A stretch of 20,207 nucleotides of DNA from WHSM01 sp050701635 (GTDB taxonomy: Bacteria; Actinomycetota; Actinomycetes; Mycobacteriales; Micromonosporaceae), in contig JBOGDF010000058.1 of assembly GCA_050701635.1 (NCBI GenBank), positions 1 to 20,207 on the forward strand. The letters run 5' to 3'. A program made the translations under genes and the position numbers. Shown in pieces: positions 1-6,969 of the stretch. The notes beneath the pieces are model-generated. The model did not search any database. It saw only the letters and a program-made list of their open reading frames with translations, and had not been told where the DNA came from. Numbering within the stretch: the first letter of the stretch is position 1; each line of letters starts with the position of its first letter.

Positions 1-76
1 ACCCGCGCCACCCGCCGTCTCCCGCGCCACCCCCGCGCCAGCCCGCGGCCGCCCGCGCGCTCGGGGCGCTTCATGA
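1..76. other. GC-rich low-complexity segment, possible gene end
   Basis: The first 60 bases are almost only G and C, with CCCGCGCCACCC repeated at 2-13 and 21-32. Read on the plus strand from base 2, the frame gives a Pro/Ala/Arg-rich peptide ending at a TGA at 74-76, which could be the C-terminal tail of a gene entering from the left. Read on the minus strand, an ATG at 74-72 opens an Arg/Gly-rich frame that runs off the left edge, but it has no Shine-Dalgarno sequence. I cannot decide between a gene tail, a gene start and non-coding DNA. Confidence 0.3.
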
Positions 77-252
77 TCGCGATTTCGGGTACGAAACGGC
101 GGTGAGCTTCGCCGATCCGTACCCCAGATAGCGATCTTGCGCGTGGCACGCACGACCAGGGTGGCGTTCCTGCGCGGTTATGCGCGTAAACTGCCTCCAA
201 CGCGCGATATCAAGCAGATGCGCGCACAGTACGATCCCCGGAGGCGCCCGCG
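77..252 (+). promoter_or_regulatory. Upstream region of the SIS-domain gene
   Basis: This stretch holds no convincing gene. A TAAACT hexamer at 187-192 fits an actinobacterial -10 box (TANNNT), but no clear -35 box precedes it. A strong Shine-Dalgarno sequence GGAGG lies at 240-244, eight bases before the ATG at 253, and fixes that start. The promoter call is weak; the ribosome binding site is clear. Confidence 0.4.
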
Positions 253-1338
253 ATGAGCAGCTCAGACACGACGCGGCAGGCCAGCCCGGCCCCACCCGAG
301 GCCGGTACTGGGATGGCGGCGGACATCGCGGAGCAGCCGGCCACGTACGCCCGGCTACTCGACGAACACGCTGACCCGATCGCGCGGGTGGCGGCGGCGA
401 TCGCGGAACGGCAGCCACGGTTCGTGCTCTACACCGCGCGCGGCACCAGCGACCACGCGGCGCTGTACGCGGCGTACCTGACCGAGATCCGGCTCGGCAT
501 CCCGGCCGGCCTCACGTCGCCGTCGGCGATCACGGTGTACGGCGCCCGCCCGGCCTTCGCCGACTCGCTCGTGGTCGGGGTCAGCCAGAGCGGCGGCTCC
601 CCGGATCTGGTCGAGGTGCTGAGCGTGGCCCGCGCGCAGGGCGCCTGTACGGTCGCGGTCTGCAACAGCCCGGATTCGCCGCTCGCGGACGCGGCCGAGC
701 TGGTGGTCGACGTCGCTGCCGGCCACGAACGGGCGGTCGCCGCGACGAAGTCGTACACCGCGGAGCTGCTGGCGCTGCTGATGCTGATCGAGGGGGTACG
801 CGCCGGCGACGGCCGGCTGCCGCAGCCCGAGCGGGACCAGCTCGCGACCCTGCCCGAGCTGGCGAGCAATCTGCTGGAGGATCCAACCGCGACCGAGCTC
901 GCCCCGCGGTACCGGTTCGCGGAACAGTTGATCACCACCGGGCGCGGCTACGCGTACCCCACCGCCCGGGAGACCGCGCTGAAGCTGATGGAGACCAGCT
1001 ACCTCGCGGCGCTCGCGTTCTCCGGCGCCGACCTGCTGCACGGGCCGCTGGCGCTGGCCGACCCGGACGTACCGGTGCTGGCGCTGGTGGGCAGCGGTCC
1101 CGCCGGGGAGTCGATGCGCGCGGTGCTGGCGAAGCTCGGGGAGCGGCGCGCGGACGTGCTCACCGTCGGGCCCACGGCGGGCCCGGGGCTGCACCTGGCC
1201 ACCCCCGACGTGGACGAGCGGTACGCCGCCCTGCTGGACATCATTCCGCTGCAGCGCCTCGCCCTGGCGTTGGCGCTGTCCCGCGGCGAGAACCCGGACG
1301 CGCCACGCGGCCTGCGCAAGGTCACCGAAACCCGCTGA
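253..1338 (+). CDS. SIS-domain sugar-phosphate isomerase/deaminase (GlmS isomerase-like)
   Basis: This 361-aa protein has two SIS sugar-phosphate domains (about residues 48-185 and 210-345) and no glutamine amidotransferase domain. It resembles the isomerase half of GlmS. It has GTSDHAA near 64-70, the phosphate-binding loop SQSGGSPD at 111-118, AATKSYT at 163-169, then ALKLMETSY and LLHGPLAL, which match the GlmS positions carrying the catalytic Glu and His. A C-terminal Lys (356, in GLRKVTE) matches the GlmS C-loop lysine. These residues suggest an aldose/ketose amino-sugar phosphate reaction, most likely glucosamine-6-phosphate deamination or isomerisation (NagB-II/AgaS-like) in the cytoplasm. 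The substrate is inferred from family. The first 25 residues are Ala/Pro-rich and probably disordered. The start is fixed by GGAGG at 240-244. Its partners, such as nagA or a GntR regulator, are not in the window. Confidence 0.85.
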   Translation: MSSSDTTRQASPAPPEAGTGMAADIAEQPATYARLLDEHADPIARVAAAIAERQPRFVLYTARGTSDHAALYAAYLTEIRLGIPAGLTSPSAITVYGARPAFADSLVVGVSQSGGSPDLVEVLSVARAQGACTVAVCNSPDSPLADAAELVVDVAAGHERAVAATKSYTAELLALLMLIEGVRAGDGRLPQPERDQLATLPELASNLLEDPTATELAPRYRFAEQLITTGRGYAYPTARETALKLMETSYLAALAFSGADLLHGPLALADPDVPVLALVGSGPAGESMRAVLAKLGERRADVLTVGPTAGPGLHLATPDVDERYAALLDIIPLQRLALALALSRGENPDAPRGLRKVTETR

Positions 1339-1364
1339 CCAGGTGGCGGCCGCGTACGGTGTGG

Positions 1365-1377
1365 CAGGCTTCGGTAC
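1365..1377 (+). promoter_or_regulatory. Putative leaderless -10 element of pdtaS
   Basis: CAGGCT at 1365-1370 keeps the A2 and T6 of TANNNT and lies seven bases before the GTG at 1378. No purine-rich ribosome binding site lies between them. This arrangement is typical of leaderless transcripts in actinobacteria. No -35 box is evident, so the call is tentative. Confidence 0.35.
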
Positions 1378-2877
1378 GTGTCCACGCTGCGTGACCTGGT
1401 CGAAGAGCACACCGCGCTCGATGCCGCCGGGATCGACCATCTGCACCGGCTGGCCGGCGACTGGCAGCTGCTGAGCGACCTGTCGTTCGCCGACCTGCTG
1501 CTGTGGGTACGCGCCAGCCACCCCGTCGGCAGCCGCCCCGAATGGGTGTGCGTCGCGCAGTGCCGCCCCAGTACGGCGCCGACGGCGTACCACGACGACC
1601 AGGTGGGGCGGATCCTGTCCGGGCCGCAGGTGAACCACCTGGAGGTGGCGTACCAGCAGGGGAGGATCTGGCGGGAAGGCGACCCGGTCTGGTACGGCGA
1701 CACCCCGGCCCGGCACGAGGCCATCCCGGTCCGACCCCTGAAACAGGACGAGGTCATCGCGGTGCTGGGGCGCGACACCAACCTGTCCACCGCGCGCAGC
1801 CCCAGCCAGCTCGAGCTGAGCTACCTGACCACCGCCGACGACCTGGCCCAGATGGTCACCGACGGCACCTTCCCGCCGGCGCGGCACCCGGGGGAGACCA
1901 CCAGCGCGCCCCGGGTCGGGGACGGCTTCTTCCGGCTCGACGCCGACGGCAAAGTGGTCTACGCCAGCCCGAACGCGCAGTCGGCGTACCGCCGGCTGGG
2001 GTTTCACGGGCATCTGGTGGGTGAGGACCTGGCGGCGCTCACCGGCCGGTTCGCCGACGATCCTTTGGAGGGTACGGAGGCCGCGGAGCGGATGATCGCC
2101 GCGCTGCGGGGCGAGGCGCCGCCCCGGATGGAGGTCGAGGCGCGCGGCGCCACCGTGTTGACCCGGGCGCTGCCGCTGTCCCCGGGCGGGGTGCCGATCG
2201 GCGCGCTGGTGCTGGTGCGCGACGTCACCGAGGTACGCCGCCGCGAGCGCGCCCTGGTCACCAAGGACGCCACCATCCGGGAGATCCACCACCGGGTGAA
2301 GAACAACCTGCAGACCGTCGCCGCGCTGCTGCGGCTGCAGGCCCGGCGGGTCGGCGTACCGGCGGCGAGAGAAGCCCTGGAGGAGTCGGTACGCCGGGTC
2401 GCCTCGATCGCCCTGGTGCACGAGACGCTGTCCTTCTCCGCGGACGAGGCGGTCGAGTTCGACACCATCGTGGACCGGGTGGCGTCGATGGCGGCCGAGG
2501 TGGCGACCGCCGAGTCGGAGGTACGGCTGCGCCGGGAAGGCACCTTCGGGATCCTGCCGGCGGAGGTCGCCACGCCGCTGGTGATGGTGCTCAACGAGCT
2601 GCTGCAGAACGCGGTCGAGCACGCGTACCCGCCGGGGGAGTCGGGCGAGGTGGTGGTCGCGGCGCACCGCTGGCGGCGCCAGCTGCACGTCACGGTCGCC
2701 GACTCCGGGCGCGGCCTGCCGGAGGGCTTCGACGTGGAGGACAACCAGCGGTTGGGGCTGCAGATCGTACGCACCCTGGTCACCGGGGAGCTGCGCGGCT
2801 CGATCGAGCTGCGGAACCGTACCGGGGGTGGCATGGAGGCGAACGTGGTCGTCCCGCTCACGCCGCCCCGCCGCTGA
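1378..2877 (+). CDS. pdtaS: Cytosolic sensor histidine kinase PdtaS
   Basis: This 499-aa protein matches mycobacterial PdtaS (about 501 aa) end to end by recall. An N-terminal GAF-like sensor domain (about 1-150, opening with a TLRDLVEEHT-type segment) is followed by a PAS domain (about 180-285, GDGFFRLDADGKVVYASPNA). A HisKA_2 dimerisation domain has the phospho-acceptor box REIHHRVKNNLQ at 301-312, and the HATPase domain has ELLQNAVEHAYPP, ADSGRGLP and LGLQIVRTL as its N, G1 and G2 boxes. No membrane segment is present, so it is cytosolic. In known systems it phosphorylates PdtaR, an ANTAR-domain RNA-binding antiterminator; pdtaR is not in this window. Two Cys at 58 and 62 (CVAQC) in the GAF domain are, as I recall, conserved in mycobacterial homologues. 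The GTG start follows the SIS gene by 39 bases. Confidence 0.93.
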   Translation: MSTLRDLVEEHTALDAAGIDHLHRLAGDWQLLSDLSFADLLLWVRASHPVGSRPEWVCVAQCRPSTAPTAYHDDQVGRILSGPQVNHLEVAYQQGRIWREGDPVWYGDTPARHEAIPVRPLKQDEVIAVLGRDTNLSTARSPSQLELSYLTTADDLAQMVTDGTFPPARHPGETTSAPRVGDGFFRLDADGKVVYASPNAQSAYRRLGFHGHLVGEDLAALTGRFADDPLEGTEAAERMIAALRGEAPPRMEVEARGATVLTRALPLSPGGVPIGALVLVRDVTEVRRRERALVTKDATIREIHHRVKNNLQTVAALLRLQARRVGVPAAREALEESVRRVASIALVHETLSFSADEAVEFDTIVDRVASMAAEVATAESEVRLRREGTFGILPAEVATPLVMVLNELLQNAVEHAYPPGESGEVVVAAHRWRRQLHVTVADSGRGLPEGFDVEDNQRLGLQIVRTLVTGELRGSIELRNRTGGGMEANVVVPLTPPRR

Positions 2878-2948
2878 ACCCGTCCCACGATGCGGTACGC
2901 CGTTGAGAGACCGGTCACGGCCCGGTGGTTTGCGGGGCTGTTACGTGA

Positions 2949-2961
2949 GATAGTTCTGCGC
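2949..2961 (+). promoter_or_regulatory. Putative leaderless -10 element of the cys leader peptide
   Basis: GATAGT at 2949-2954 lies seven bases before the ATG at 2962. There is no Shine-Dalgarno sequence between them, which fits transcription starting at or next to the ATG. No good -35 box is visible. Confidence 0.35.
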
Positions 2962-3051
2962 ATGACCGCAGCTGTGCAGCGCCGACTTGTGGCACGTCGC
3001 CACGTCGATCACTGCCGCGTGCGCAGCGCCATGTGTCGTCCCGTCGCCTGA
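2962..3051 (+). CDS. Cysteine-type leader peptide of the sulfite reductase operon
   Basis: This is a 29-codon ORF that ends 111 bases before the sulfite reductase ATG. Its core ARRHVDHCRV followed by RSAMCRPVA matches the actinobacterial putative leader peptide family, which has a conserved RRHVDxxRxxSAxCR pattern and precedes sulfur-assimilation genes. The two Cys codons (TGC at 3013-3015 and TGT at 3034-3036, residues 18 and 25) are well placed to sense charged tRNA-Cys through ribosome stalling. Mycobacterial cysteine-responsive upstream ORFs are a precedent, though those carry Cys runs. The start is probably leaderless. The peptide itself is likely dispensable; translation of the ORF would be the regulatory event. 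Recognition rests on pattern memory, not on a search. Confidence 0.75.
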   Translation: MTAAVQRRLVARRHVDHCRVRSAMCRPVA

Positions 3052-3074
3052 CGCCGCCCCGAATTCTGTCTCCG

Positions 3075-3122
3075 GGCGCGCGAGAGCGCCGGTCCCCCTC
3101 GGCTTGCTAGCCGCTCTACGCG
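3075..3122 (+). promoter_or_regulatory. Attenuator-like alternative hairpins before sulfite reductase
   Basis: Two small hairpins can form: GGCGC (3075-3079) with GCGCC (3086-3090), and CGGCT (3100-3104) with AGCCG (3109-3113). A competing long-range stem pairs CGCGAGAGCG (3079-3088) with CGCTCT and CGCG (3112-3117 and 3119-3122), with a one-base bulge at 3118. The long stem uses bases of both small hairpins, so the two states exclude each other. This is the geometry expected of a leader-peptide attenuator. There is no U-tract, so a Rho-dependent mechanism is equally possible. Confidence 0.45.
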
Positions 3123-3162
3123 TGCCTTCTCGTACCCCACTGAAGGTTTGAAAGGACGCGAT

Positions 3163-4833
3163 ATGGCGGTCACCGCCACTCCGCCTCGCCGGGGCCGCAA
3201 CCGCGGCGGCCAGGGCCAGTGGGCCATGGGCCATCGGGAGCCGCTGAACAAGAACGAGCAGGTCAAGAAGGACGACGACCCGCTGAACGTACGGGCCCGG
3301 ATCGAGAACATCTACGCGTACCGCGGCTTCGACGCGATCGACCCGGCTGACCTGCGCGGGCGTTTCCGCTGGTGGGGGCTGTACACCCAGCGCAAGCCCG
3401 GGATCGACGGCGGCAAGACCGCGGTGCTGGAACCCGAGGAGCTCGACGACAAGTTCTTCATGCTCCGGGTACGCATCGACGGCGGCCAGCTCTCCCTGGA
3501 CCAGCTCCGGGTGATCGCCGACATCTCTACGAAGTACGCCCGCGACACCGCCGACCTGACCGACCGGCAGAACGTCCAGCTGCACTGGATCCGGATCGAG
3601 GACATGCCGGCGATCTGGCAGGCGCTGGAGGCGGTCGGGCTGCACACCCAGGAGGCGTGCGGCGACTGCCCCCGGGTGATCCTGGGCAGCCCGGTGGCGG
3701 GGATCTCCGCCGACGAGCAGATCGACGCCACGCCGGCGATCCGGGAGATCGAGCAGCGGTTCATCGGCAGCAAGGAGTTCTCCAACCTGCCGCGCAAGTT
3801 CAAGTCCTCGATCGGCTGGCTGCCCGATCTGCCGTACGAGGCGAACGACATCTCGTTCATCGGCGCGGTGCACCCGTCCCACGGCCCGGGATTCGACCTG
3901 TGGGTCGGCGGCGGGCTGTCCACCAACCCGATGCTGGCGCAGCGGCTCGGGGTCTGGGTGCCGCTCGACGAGCTGCCCGACGTGTGGCGCGGCGTGGTGA
4001 GCATCTTCCGTGACTACGGCTACCGGCGGCTGCGTACCAGGGCCCGGTTGAAGTTCCTGGTCGCCGACTGGGGCGTGGAGAAGTTCCGCCAGATCCTCGA
4101 AGAGGAGTACCTCGAGCGCAAGCTGATCGACGGGCCGTCTGTGGAGGCGCCGCCCGAGGTGATCGACCACATCGGGATCCACCAGCAGTCCGATGGTCGC
4201 TACTACGTCGGCGTCGCGCCGGTGGTGGGCCGGGTCTCCGGCACGCTGCTGTCGCAGGTCGCGGACGTGGTGGAACGGCACGGCTCGGGCCGGGTACGTA
4301 CCACCGCGCACCAGAAGCTGCTGGTGCTCGACGTCGAGGAGTCCCGGGTGGCGGGGCTCGTCGCCGCGCTGCGCGCGCTGGGGCTGGACGCGGAGCCGTC
4401 GGCGTACCGGCGGGGCACCATGGCGTGCACCGGCATCGAGTTCTGCAAGCTCGCGATCGTGGAGACCAAGGCCGCCGCCGCGTCGCTGGTGACCGAGCTG
4501 GAACGCCGGGTGCCGGAGCTGGACGTACCGCTGACCATCAACGTCAACGGCTGCCCCAACGCGTGCGCGCGTACCCAGGTCGCCGACATCGGGCTCAAGG
4601 GGATGCTGGTCACCGACGAGGCCGGCAACCAGGTCGAAGGCTTCCAGGTGCACCTGGGCGGCGGGCTCGGGCTCACCGCCGGGTTCGGCCGAAAGCTGCG
4701 CGGCCTGAAGACCACCGCCGCCGCGCTGCCCGACTACGCCGAGCGGCTGGTCCGTACGTACCTCAAGCAGCGCTCCTCCGGCGAATCCTTCGCCGCCTGG
4801 GTGGCGCGCGCCGACGAGGGGGAGCTGCGATGA
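3163..4833 (+). CDS. sir: Ferredoxin-dependent siroheme sulfite reductase (SirA/NirA family)
   Basis: This 556-aa enzyme reduces sulfite to sulfide with six electrons from ferredoxin, the last step before cysteine synthesis. It has the two-fold Fer/nitrite-sulfite reductase layout. The siroheme and 4Fe-4S cysteines are C422 and C428 (ACTGIEFCKLA) and C464 and C468 (NGCPNACAR). Tyr74 (WWGLYTQRK) and Cys166 (EACGDC) are 92 residues apart, the same spacing as the crosslinked Tyr69-Cys161 pair I recall from the Mycobacterium tuberculosis enzyme; that argues for sulfite rather than nitrite. The start at 3163 is chosen because AAAGGA (3151-3156) lies six bases upstream; an in-frame TTG at 3148 would read through that site. 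It is the first large gene of a translationally coupled operon and overlaps the next gene by ATGA. Control is probably by the upstream leader peptide. Confidence 0.95.
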   Translation: MAVTATPPRRGRNRGGQGQWAMGHREPLNKNEQVKKDDDPLNVRARIENIYAYRGFDAIDPADLRGRFRWWGLYTQRKPGIDGGKTAVLEPEELDDKFFMLRVRIDGGQLSLDQLRVIADISTKYARDTADLTDRQNVQLHWIRIEDMPAIWQALEAVGLHTQEACGDCPRVILGSPVAGISADEQIDATPAIREIEQRFIGSKEFSNLPRKFKSSIGWLPDLPYEANDISFIGAVHPSHGPGFDLWVGGGLSTNPMLAQRLGVWVPLDELPDVWRGVVSIFRDYGYRRLRTRARLKFLVADWGVEKFRQILEEEYLERKLIDGPSVEAPPEVIDHIGIHQQSDGRYYVGVAPVVGRVSGTLLSQVADVVERHGSGRVRTTAHQKLLVLDVEESRVAGLVAALRALGLDAEPSAYRRGTMACTGIEFCKLAIVETKAAAASLVTELERRVPELDVPLTINVNGCPNACARTQVADIGLKGMLVTDEAGNQVEGFQVHLGGGLGLTAGFGRKLRGLKTTAAALPDYAERLVRTYLKQRSSGESFAAWVARADEGELR

Positions 4834-5003
4834 GTTCCGAGCGGATGTCGCCGTTCTACTGCCCGTACTGCGGTGACGAGGACCTGCGGCCGTCCGAAGT
4901 GGGCCACGGCGCCTGGGAGTGCCGCAGCTGCATACGGGTTTTCAGCGTGAAGTTCATCGGAATGCTTGCCCCGGCTGTCCAGAAGCAGGGAGACAAACCA
5001 TGA
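4830..5003 (+). CDS. Small zinc-ribbon protein of the sulfite reductase operon
   Basis: This 57-aa ORF is locked between sulfite reductase and cysH by ATGA overlaps on both sides and has the ribosome binding site GGGGGAG a few bases upstream. It has two CxxC pairs, C11/C14 (FYCPYCGDED) and C31/C34 (WECRSCIRVF), which form a typical four-Cys zinc ribbon. A short C-terminal SVKFIG segment follows. As I recall, Streptomyces has an equivalent small protein in the same position between sulfite reductase and cysH, so it is probably a conserved part of the pathway. No function is established to my knowledge. An iron-sulfur or zinc chaperone role, or a docking role for the reductases, is speculation. 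Automatic pipelines may mislabel such ribbons as insertion element proteins. Confidence 0.85.
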   Translation: MSSERMSPFYCPYCGDEDLRPSEVGHGAWECRSCIRVFSVKFIGMLAPAVQKQGDKP

Positions 5004-5716
5004 CTCAGGTGTACGAGCGCCGGCTGTCCGCCGTCGAGCTGCGCGACCTCGCCGTGGCCGCCGGCCGCGACCTCGAGGACGCCCCGGCCGAGCAGATCGT
5101 GGAATGGGCCCTCGGTACGTTCGGCGAGCGGTTCTGTGTGACCTCCTCCTTCGCCGACGCGGTGCTGGTGCACGTGGTGTCCCGGGTGGCGCCCGGCATC
5201 GACGTGGTGTTCCTCGACACCGGCCTGCACTTCCCGGAGACGCTCGCGATCCGCGACCTGGTCGCCGCCACCATGCCGGTGAACATCCGGTCGATGACGC
5301 CGGGGCAGACCGTCGGGCAGCAGGATGGCGAGCACGGCCCGCGACTGTTCGCTCGTGACCCCGACACGTGCTGCTTCCTGCGCAAGGTCGAGCCGCTCGA
5401 CCGCGGCCTGGAGCCGTACGATGCCTGGGCCGCCGGGCTGCGCCGCGACGAGTCGCCGAGCCGGGCCAACACCCCGGTGGTGGGCTTCGACGGCAGCCGC
5501 CGCAAGGTGAAGGTCGCCCCGCTCGCCAACTGGACCGAGGCCGAGGTGGACGCGTACATCGCCACCCACGACATCCCCGTGAACGAGCTGATCCGCAGCG
5601 GGCAGTACCCGTCGCTGGGCTGCTGGCCGTGCACCCGCCGCCCGAAGCCGGGTGAGGACGCGCGCGCCGGTCGTTGGGCGATGTTCGAGAAGTCCGAATG
5701 CGGCATCCATCTGTGA
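5000..5716 (+). CDS. cysH: Iron-sulfur APS/PAPS reductase
   Basis: This 238-aa enzyme reduces adenylyl sulfate (or PAPS) to sulfite using thioredoxin. The nucleotide-binding fold starts with CVTSSFADAVLVHV (46-59) and includes FLDTGLHFPET (71-81). The 4Fe-4S signature of APS reductases is complete: C124-C125 (DTCCFLRK) and C208/C211 (GCWPCTRR). The catalytic Cys is C234 in ECGIHL at the extreme C-terminus. The paired CC and CxxC motif favours APS as substrate, as in actinobacterial and plant-type enzymes. GGGAG lies about seven bases before the ATG, which overlaps the stop of the zinc-ribbon gene. Sulfurylase (cysDN) and APS kinase (cysC) genes, often neighbours elsewhere, are not in this window. 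Confidence 0.95.
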   Translation: MTQVYERRLSAVELRDLAVAAGRDLEDAPAEQIVEWALGTFGERFCVTSSFADAVLVHVVSRVAPGIDVVFLDTGLHFPETLAIRDLVAATMPVNIRSMTPGQTVGQQDGEHGPRLFARDPDTCCFLRKVEPLDRGLEPYDAWAAGLRRDESPSRANTPVVGFDGSRRKVKVAPLANWTEAEVDAYIATHDIPVNELIRSGQYPSLGCWPCTRRPKPGEDARAGRWAMFEKSECGIHL

Positions 5717-6543
5717 CCTCGCCGGCTCGGCTCGCGGCCGGCCGCGCGCCAGCGCGCGGCGTGGCGGCTGGGGGTGCGCCGGCTAGAGGTGGGCCGGCTG
5801 GCGGCGTGCCGGCCGGGGGTGCGCCGGCGTTGTTGCTGCTGGCACACGGCAGCCGGGACGCCCGGTCGGTGGTCGCCACCCGGGCACTGGCCCGGGCGGT
5901 CGCCGCGGCGCGTCCCGAGCTGGCGGTACGCCATTCGTTCCTGGACCTGTCGTTTCCGCGTACCGGCCCGGTGCTGGCGGGGCTGGCCGCGGACGGGCAC
6001 CGTGACGTGGTGGCGGTGCCGCTGCTGTTGACCGCGGCCTATCACAGCCGGGTCGACGTACCGGCCGTGCTGGCCGAGGCGGCGGTGCCGGGCGCGTCCG
6101 TACGCGCCGCCGGCGTGCTCGGCCCCGACCCGCGCCTGCTGGACGCCCTGGTACGCCGCCTCGCGGCGGAGCCCGCGGTCGCGTTCGATGCCCTGGTGCT
6201 GGCGGCGGCCGGATCCTCCGACCCGCGCGCCGTGGCCACCGTGGAGGGGCTCGCCGCCGCGCTGGGGGAGCGGTACGGCGTACCGGCCCGGGCCGGCTTC
6301 GCCTCCGCCGCCACCCCGGTCGACGAGACGGTACGCCGGCTGCGCGACACCGGCGCCGAGCGGGTCGCGGTCGCCAGCTACTTCCTCGCGCCCGGGCTGC
6401 TCCACGATCGCGTGATCGCGGCGGCGAAGCGCGCCGGTGCGGTCGCCGTGGCGCCGCCGCTGGTCGCCGTACCGGAGCTGGTCGACGTGGTGCTCGACCG
6501 CTATCGCGCGGCGGTGCCAGCCACCGTCGGCGCCGCCGCCTGA
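5713..6543 (+). CDS. Sirohydrochlorin chelatase (CbiX/SirB family)
   Basis: This 276-aa protein has two tandem CbiX-type halves. The first begins with LLLLAHGSRD, which carries the metal-binding His and is followed by the LTAAYHSRVDVP segment. The second begins with LVLAAAGSSDPRA and includes SYFLAPGLLHDRV. It should insert ferrous iron into sirohydrochlorin to make siroheme, the cofactor of the sulfite reductase three genes upstream; a cobalt chelatase role cannot be excluded from sequence alone. I chose the GTG at 5713 because it overlaps the cysH stop as GTGA, matching the 4-base overlaps in the rest of the operon. ATG 5698 and TTG 5674 are in-frame alternatives. The N-terminal 37 residues before the fold are an Ala/Gly/Pro-rich extension made of 15-bp tandem repeats. 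Confidence 0.88.
   Translation: MTSPARLAAGRAPARGVAAGGAPARGGPAGGVPAGGAPALLLLAHGSRDARSVVATRALARAVAAARPELAVRHSFLDLSFPRTGPVLAGLAADGHRDVVAVPLLLTAAYHSRVDVPAVLAEAAVPGASVRAAGVLGPDPRLLDALVRRLAAEPAVAFDALVLAAAGSSDPRAVATVEGLAAALGERYGVPARAGFASAATPVDETVRRLRDTGAERVAVASYFLAPGLLHDRVIAAAKRAGAVAVAPPLVAVPELVDVVLDRYRAAVPATVGAAA
5766..5825 (+). repeat. 15-bp tandem repeat, four copies, coding
   Basis: Four consecutive 15-bp units begin at 5766, 5781, 5796 and 5811; the first is GGCTGGGGGTGCGCC and the last GGCCGGGGGTGCGCC. They are in frame with the chelatase gene and encode the pentapeptides AGGAP, ARGGP, AGGVP and AGGAP. They extend its N-terminus ahead of the catalytic fold. Length variation between strains would be expected. 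Confidence 0.85.
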
Positions 6544-6570
6544 GGAACGCACGCCGAAGCAGGACACGAA

Positions 6571-6597
6571 GACGCCCGGGCGGATCGCCCGGGCGTC
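6571..6597. terminator. Bidirectional hairpin terminator between chelatase gene and whiB1
   Basis: GACGCCCGGGCG (6571-6582) and CGCCCGGGCGTC (6586-6597) form a perfect 12-bp stem with a three-base loop. It sits between two convergent genes, 27 bases after the chelatase stop and 24 bases after the whiB1 stop. It lacks a T-tract, as is common for high-GC actinobacterial terminators. Confidence 0.8.
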
Positions 6598-6621
6598 AGT
6601 AGGTTCGTACGAGCTCTGGTG

Positions 6622-6876
6622 TCAGGCGGTACGGGCCTGTACGCGGAGGCCGCCGCGACGCTTCAGCGCCCGCCGCTCATCCTCGCTCATCCCACCCCAA
6701 ACACCGGCGTCCTGACCGGAATCGAGAGCCCAGCGCAGGCAGTCGTCGATCGCCGTACAACGCCGGCAGACCGCCTTGGCCTGCTCGATCTGAAGCAGCG
6801 CAGGACCGGACGTGCCGATCGGGAAGAACAGCTCCGGGTCCTCGTCGCGGCAGGCGGCACGGTGGCGCCAGTCCAT
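6622..6876 (-). CDS. whiB1: WhiB1/WblE iron-sulfur transcription factor
   Basis: This 84-aa protein is nearly identical in layout to M. tuberculosis WhiB1. It opens with MDWRHRAACRDEDPELFFP and carries the four cluster cysteines C9, C37, C40 and C46. The turn motif GVWGG is at 58-62, followed by a basic C-terminal tail (RRALKRR). WhiB1 binds a nitric-oxide-sensitive 4Fe-4S cluster, interacts with the primary sigma factor and is essential in mycobacteria. The ribosome binding site AAGGAG lies on the minus strand just before the ATG. Upstream are two CRP-like palindromes (6970-6985 and 7028-7047), which recalls CRP control of whiB1 in M. tuberculosis. The lipid kinase gene lies upstream on the same strand, separated by 283 bases. 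Confidence 0.96.
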   Translation of the reverse strand: MDWRHRAACRDEDPELFFPIGTSGPALLQIEQAKAVCRRCTAIDDCLRWALDSGQDAGVWGGMSEDERRALKRRGGLRVQARTA

Positions 6877-6969
6877 GACTGCAACACTCCTTGATCTGGA
6901 TGTGACTTCGGGATATGCACTCGCATGCGAGAGAACTCAGCACACGTGAGCAGGCGTATGACTTTCGCT

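Noticed and set aside
355..2688. Long minus-strand open frame of 777 codons opposite the SIS and pdtaS genes
   Set aside because: It is antisense to two well-recognised proteins, is Arg/Gly/Pro/His-rich without any domain, and is the usual shadow of high-GC coding DNA.
3148..3165. TTG at 3148 as the sulfite reductase start
   Set aside because: The Shine-Dalgarno sequence AAAGGA at 3151-3156 would lie inside that extension; ATG 3163 is correctly spaced from it.
2941..4653. Minus-strand open frame of 570 codons opposite sulfite reductase
   Set aside because: The plus strand encodes an unambiguous sulfite reductase; the antisense translation has no recognisable fold and would also cover the leader ORF.
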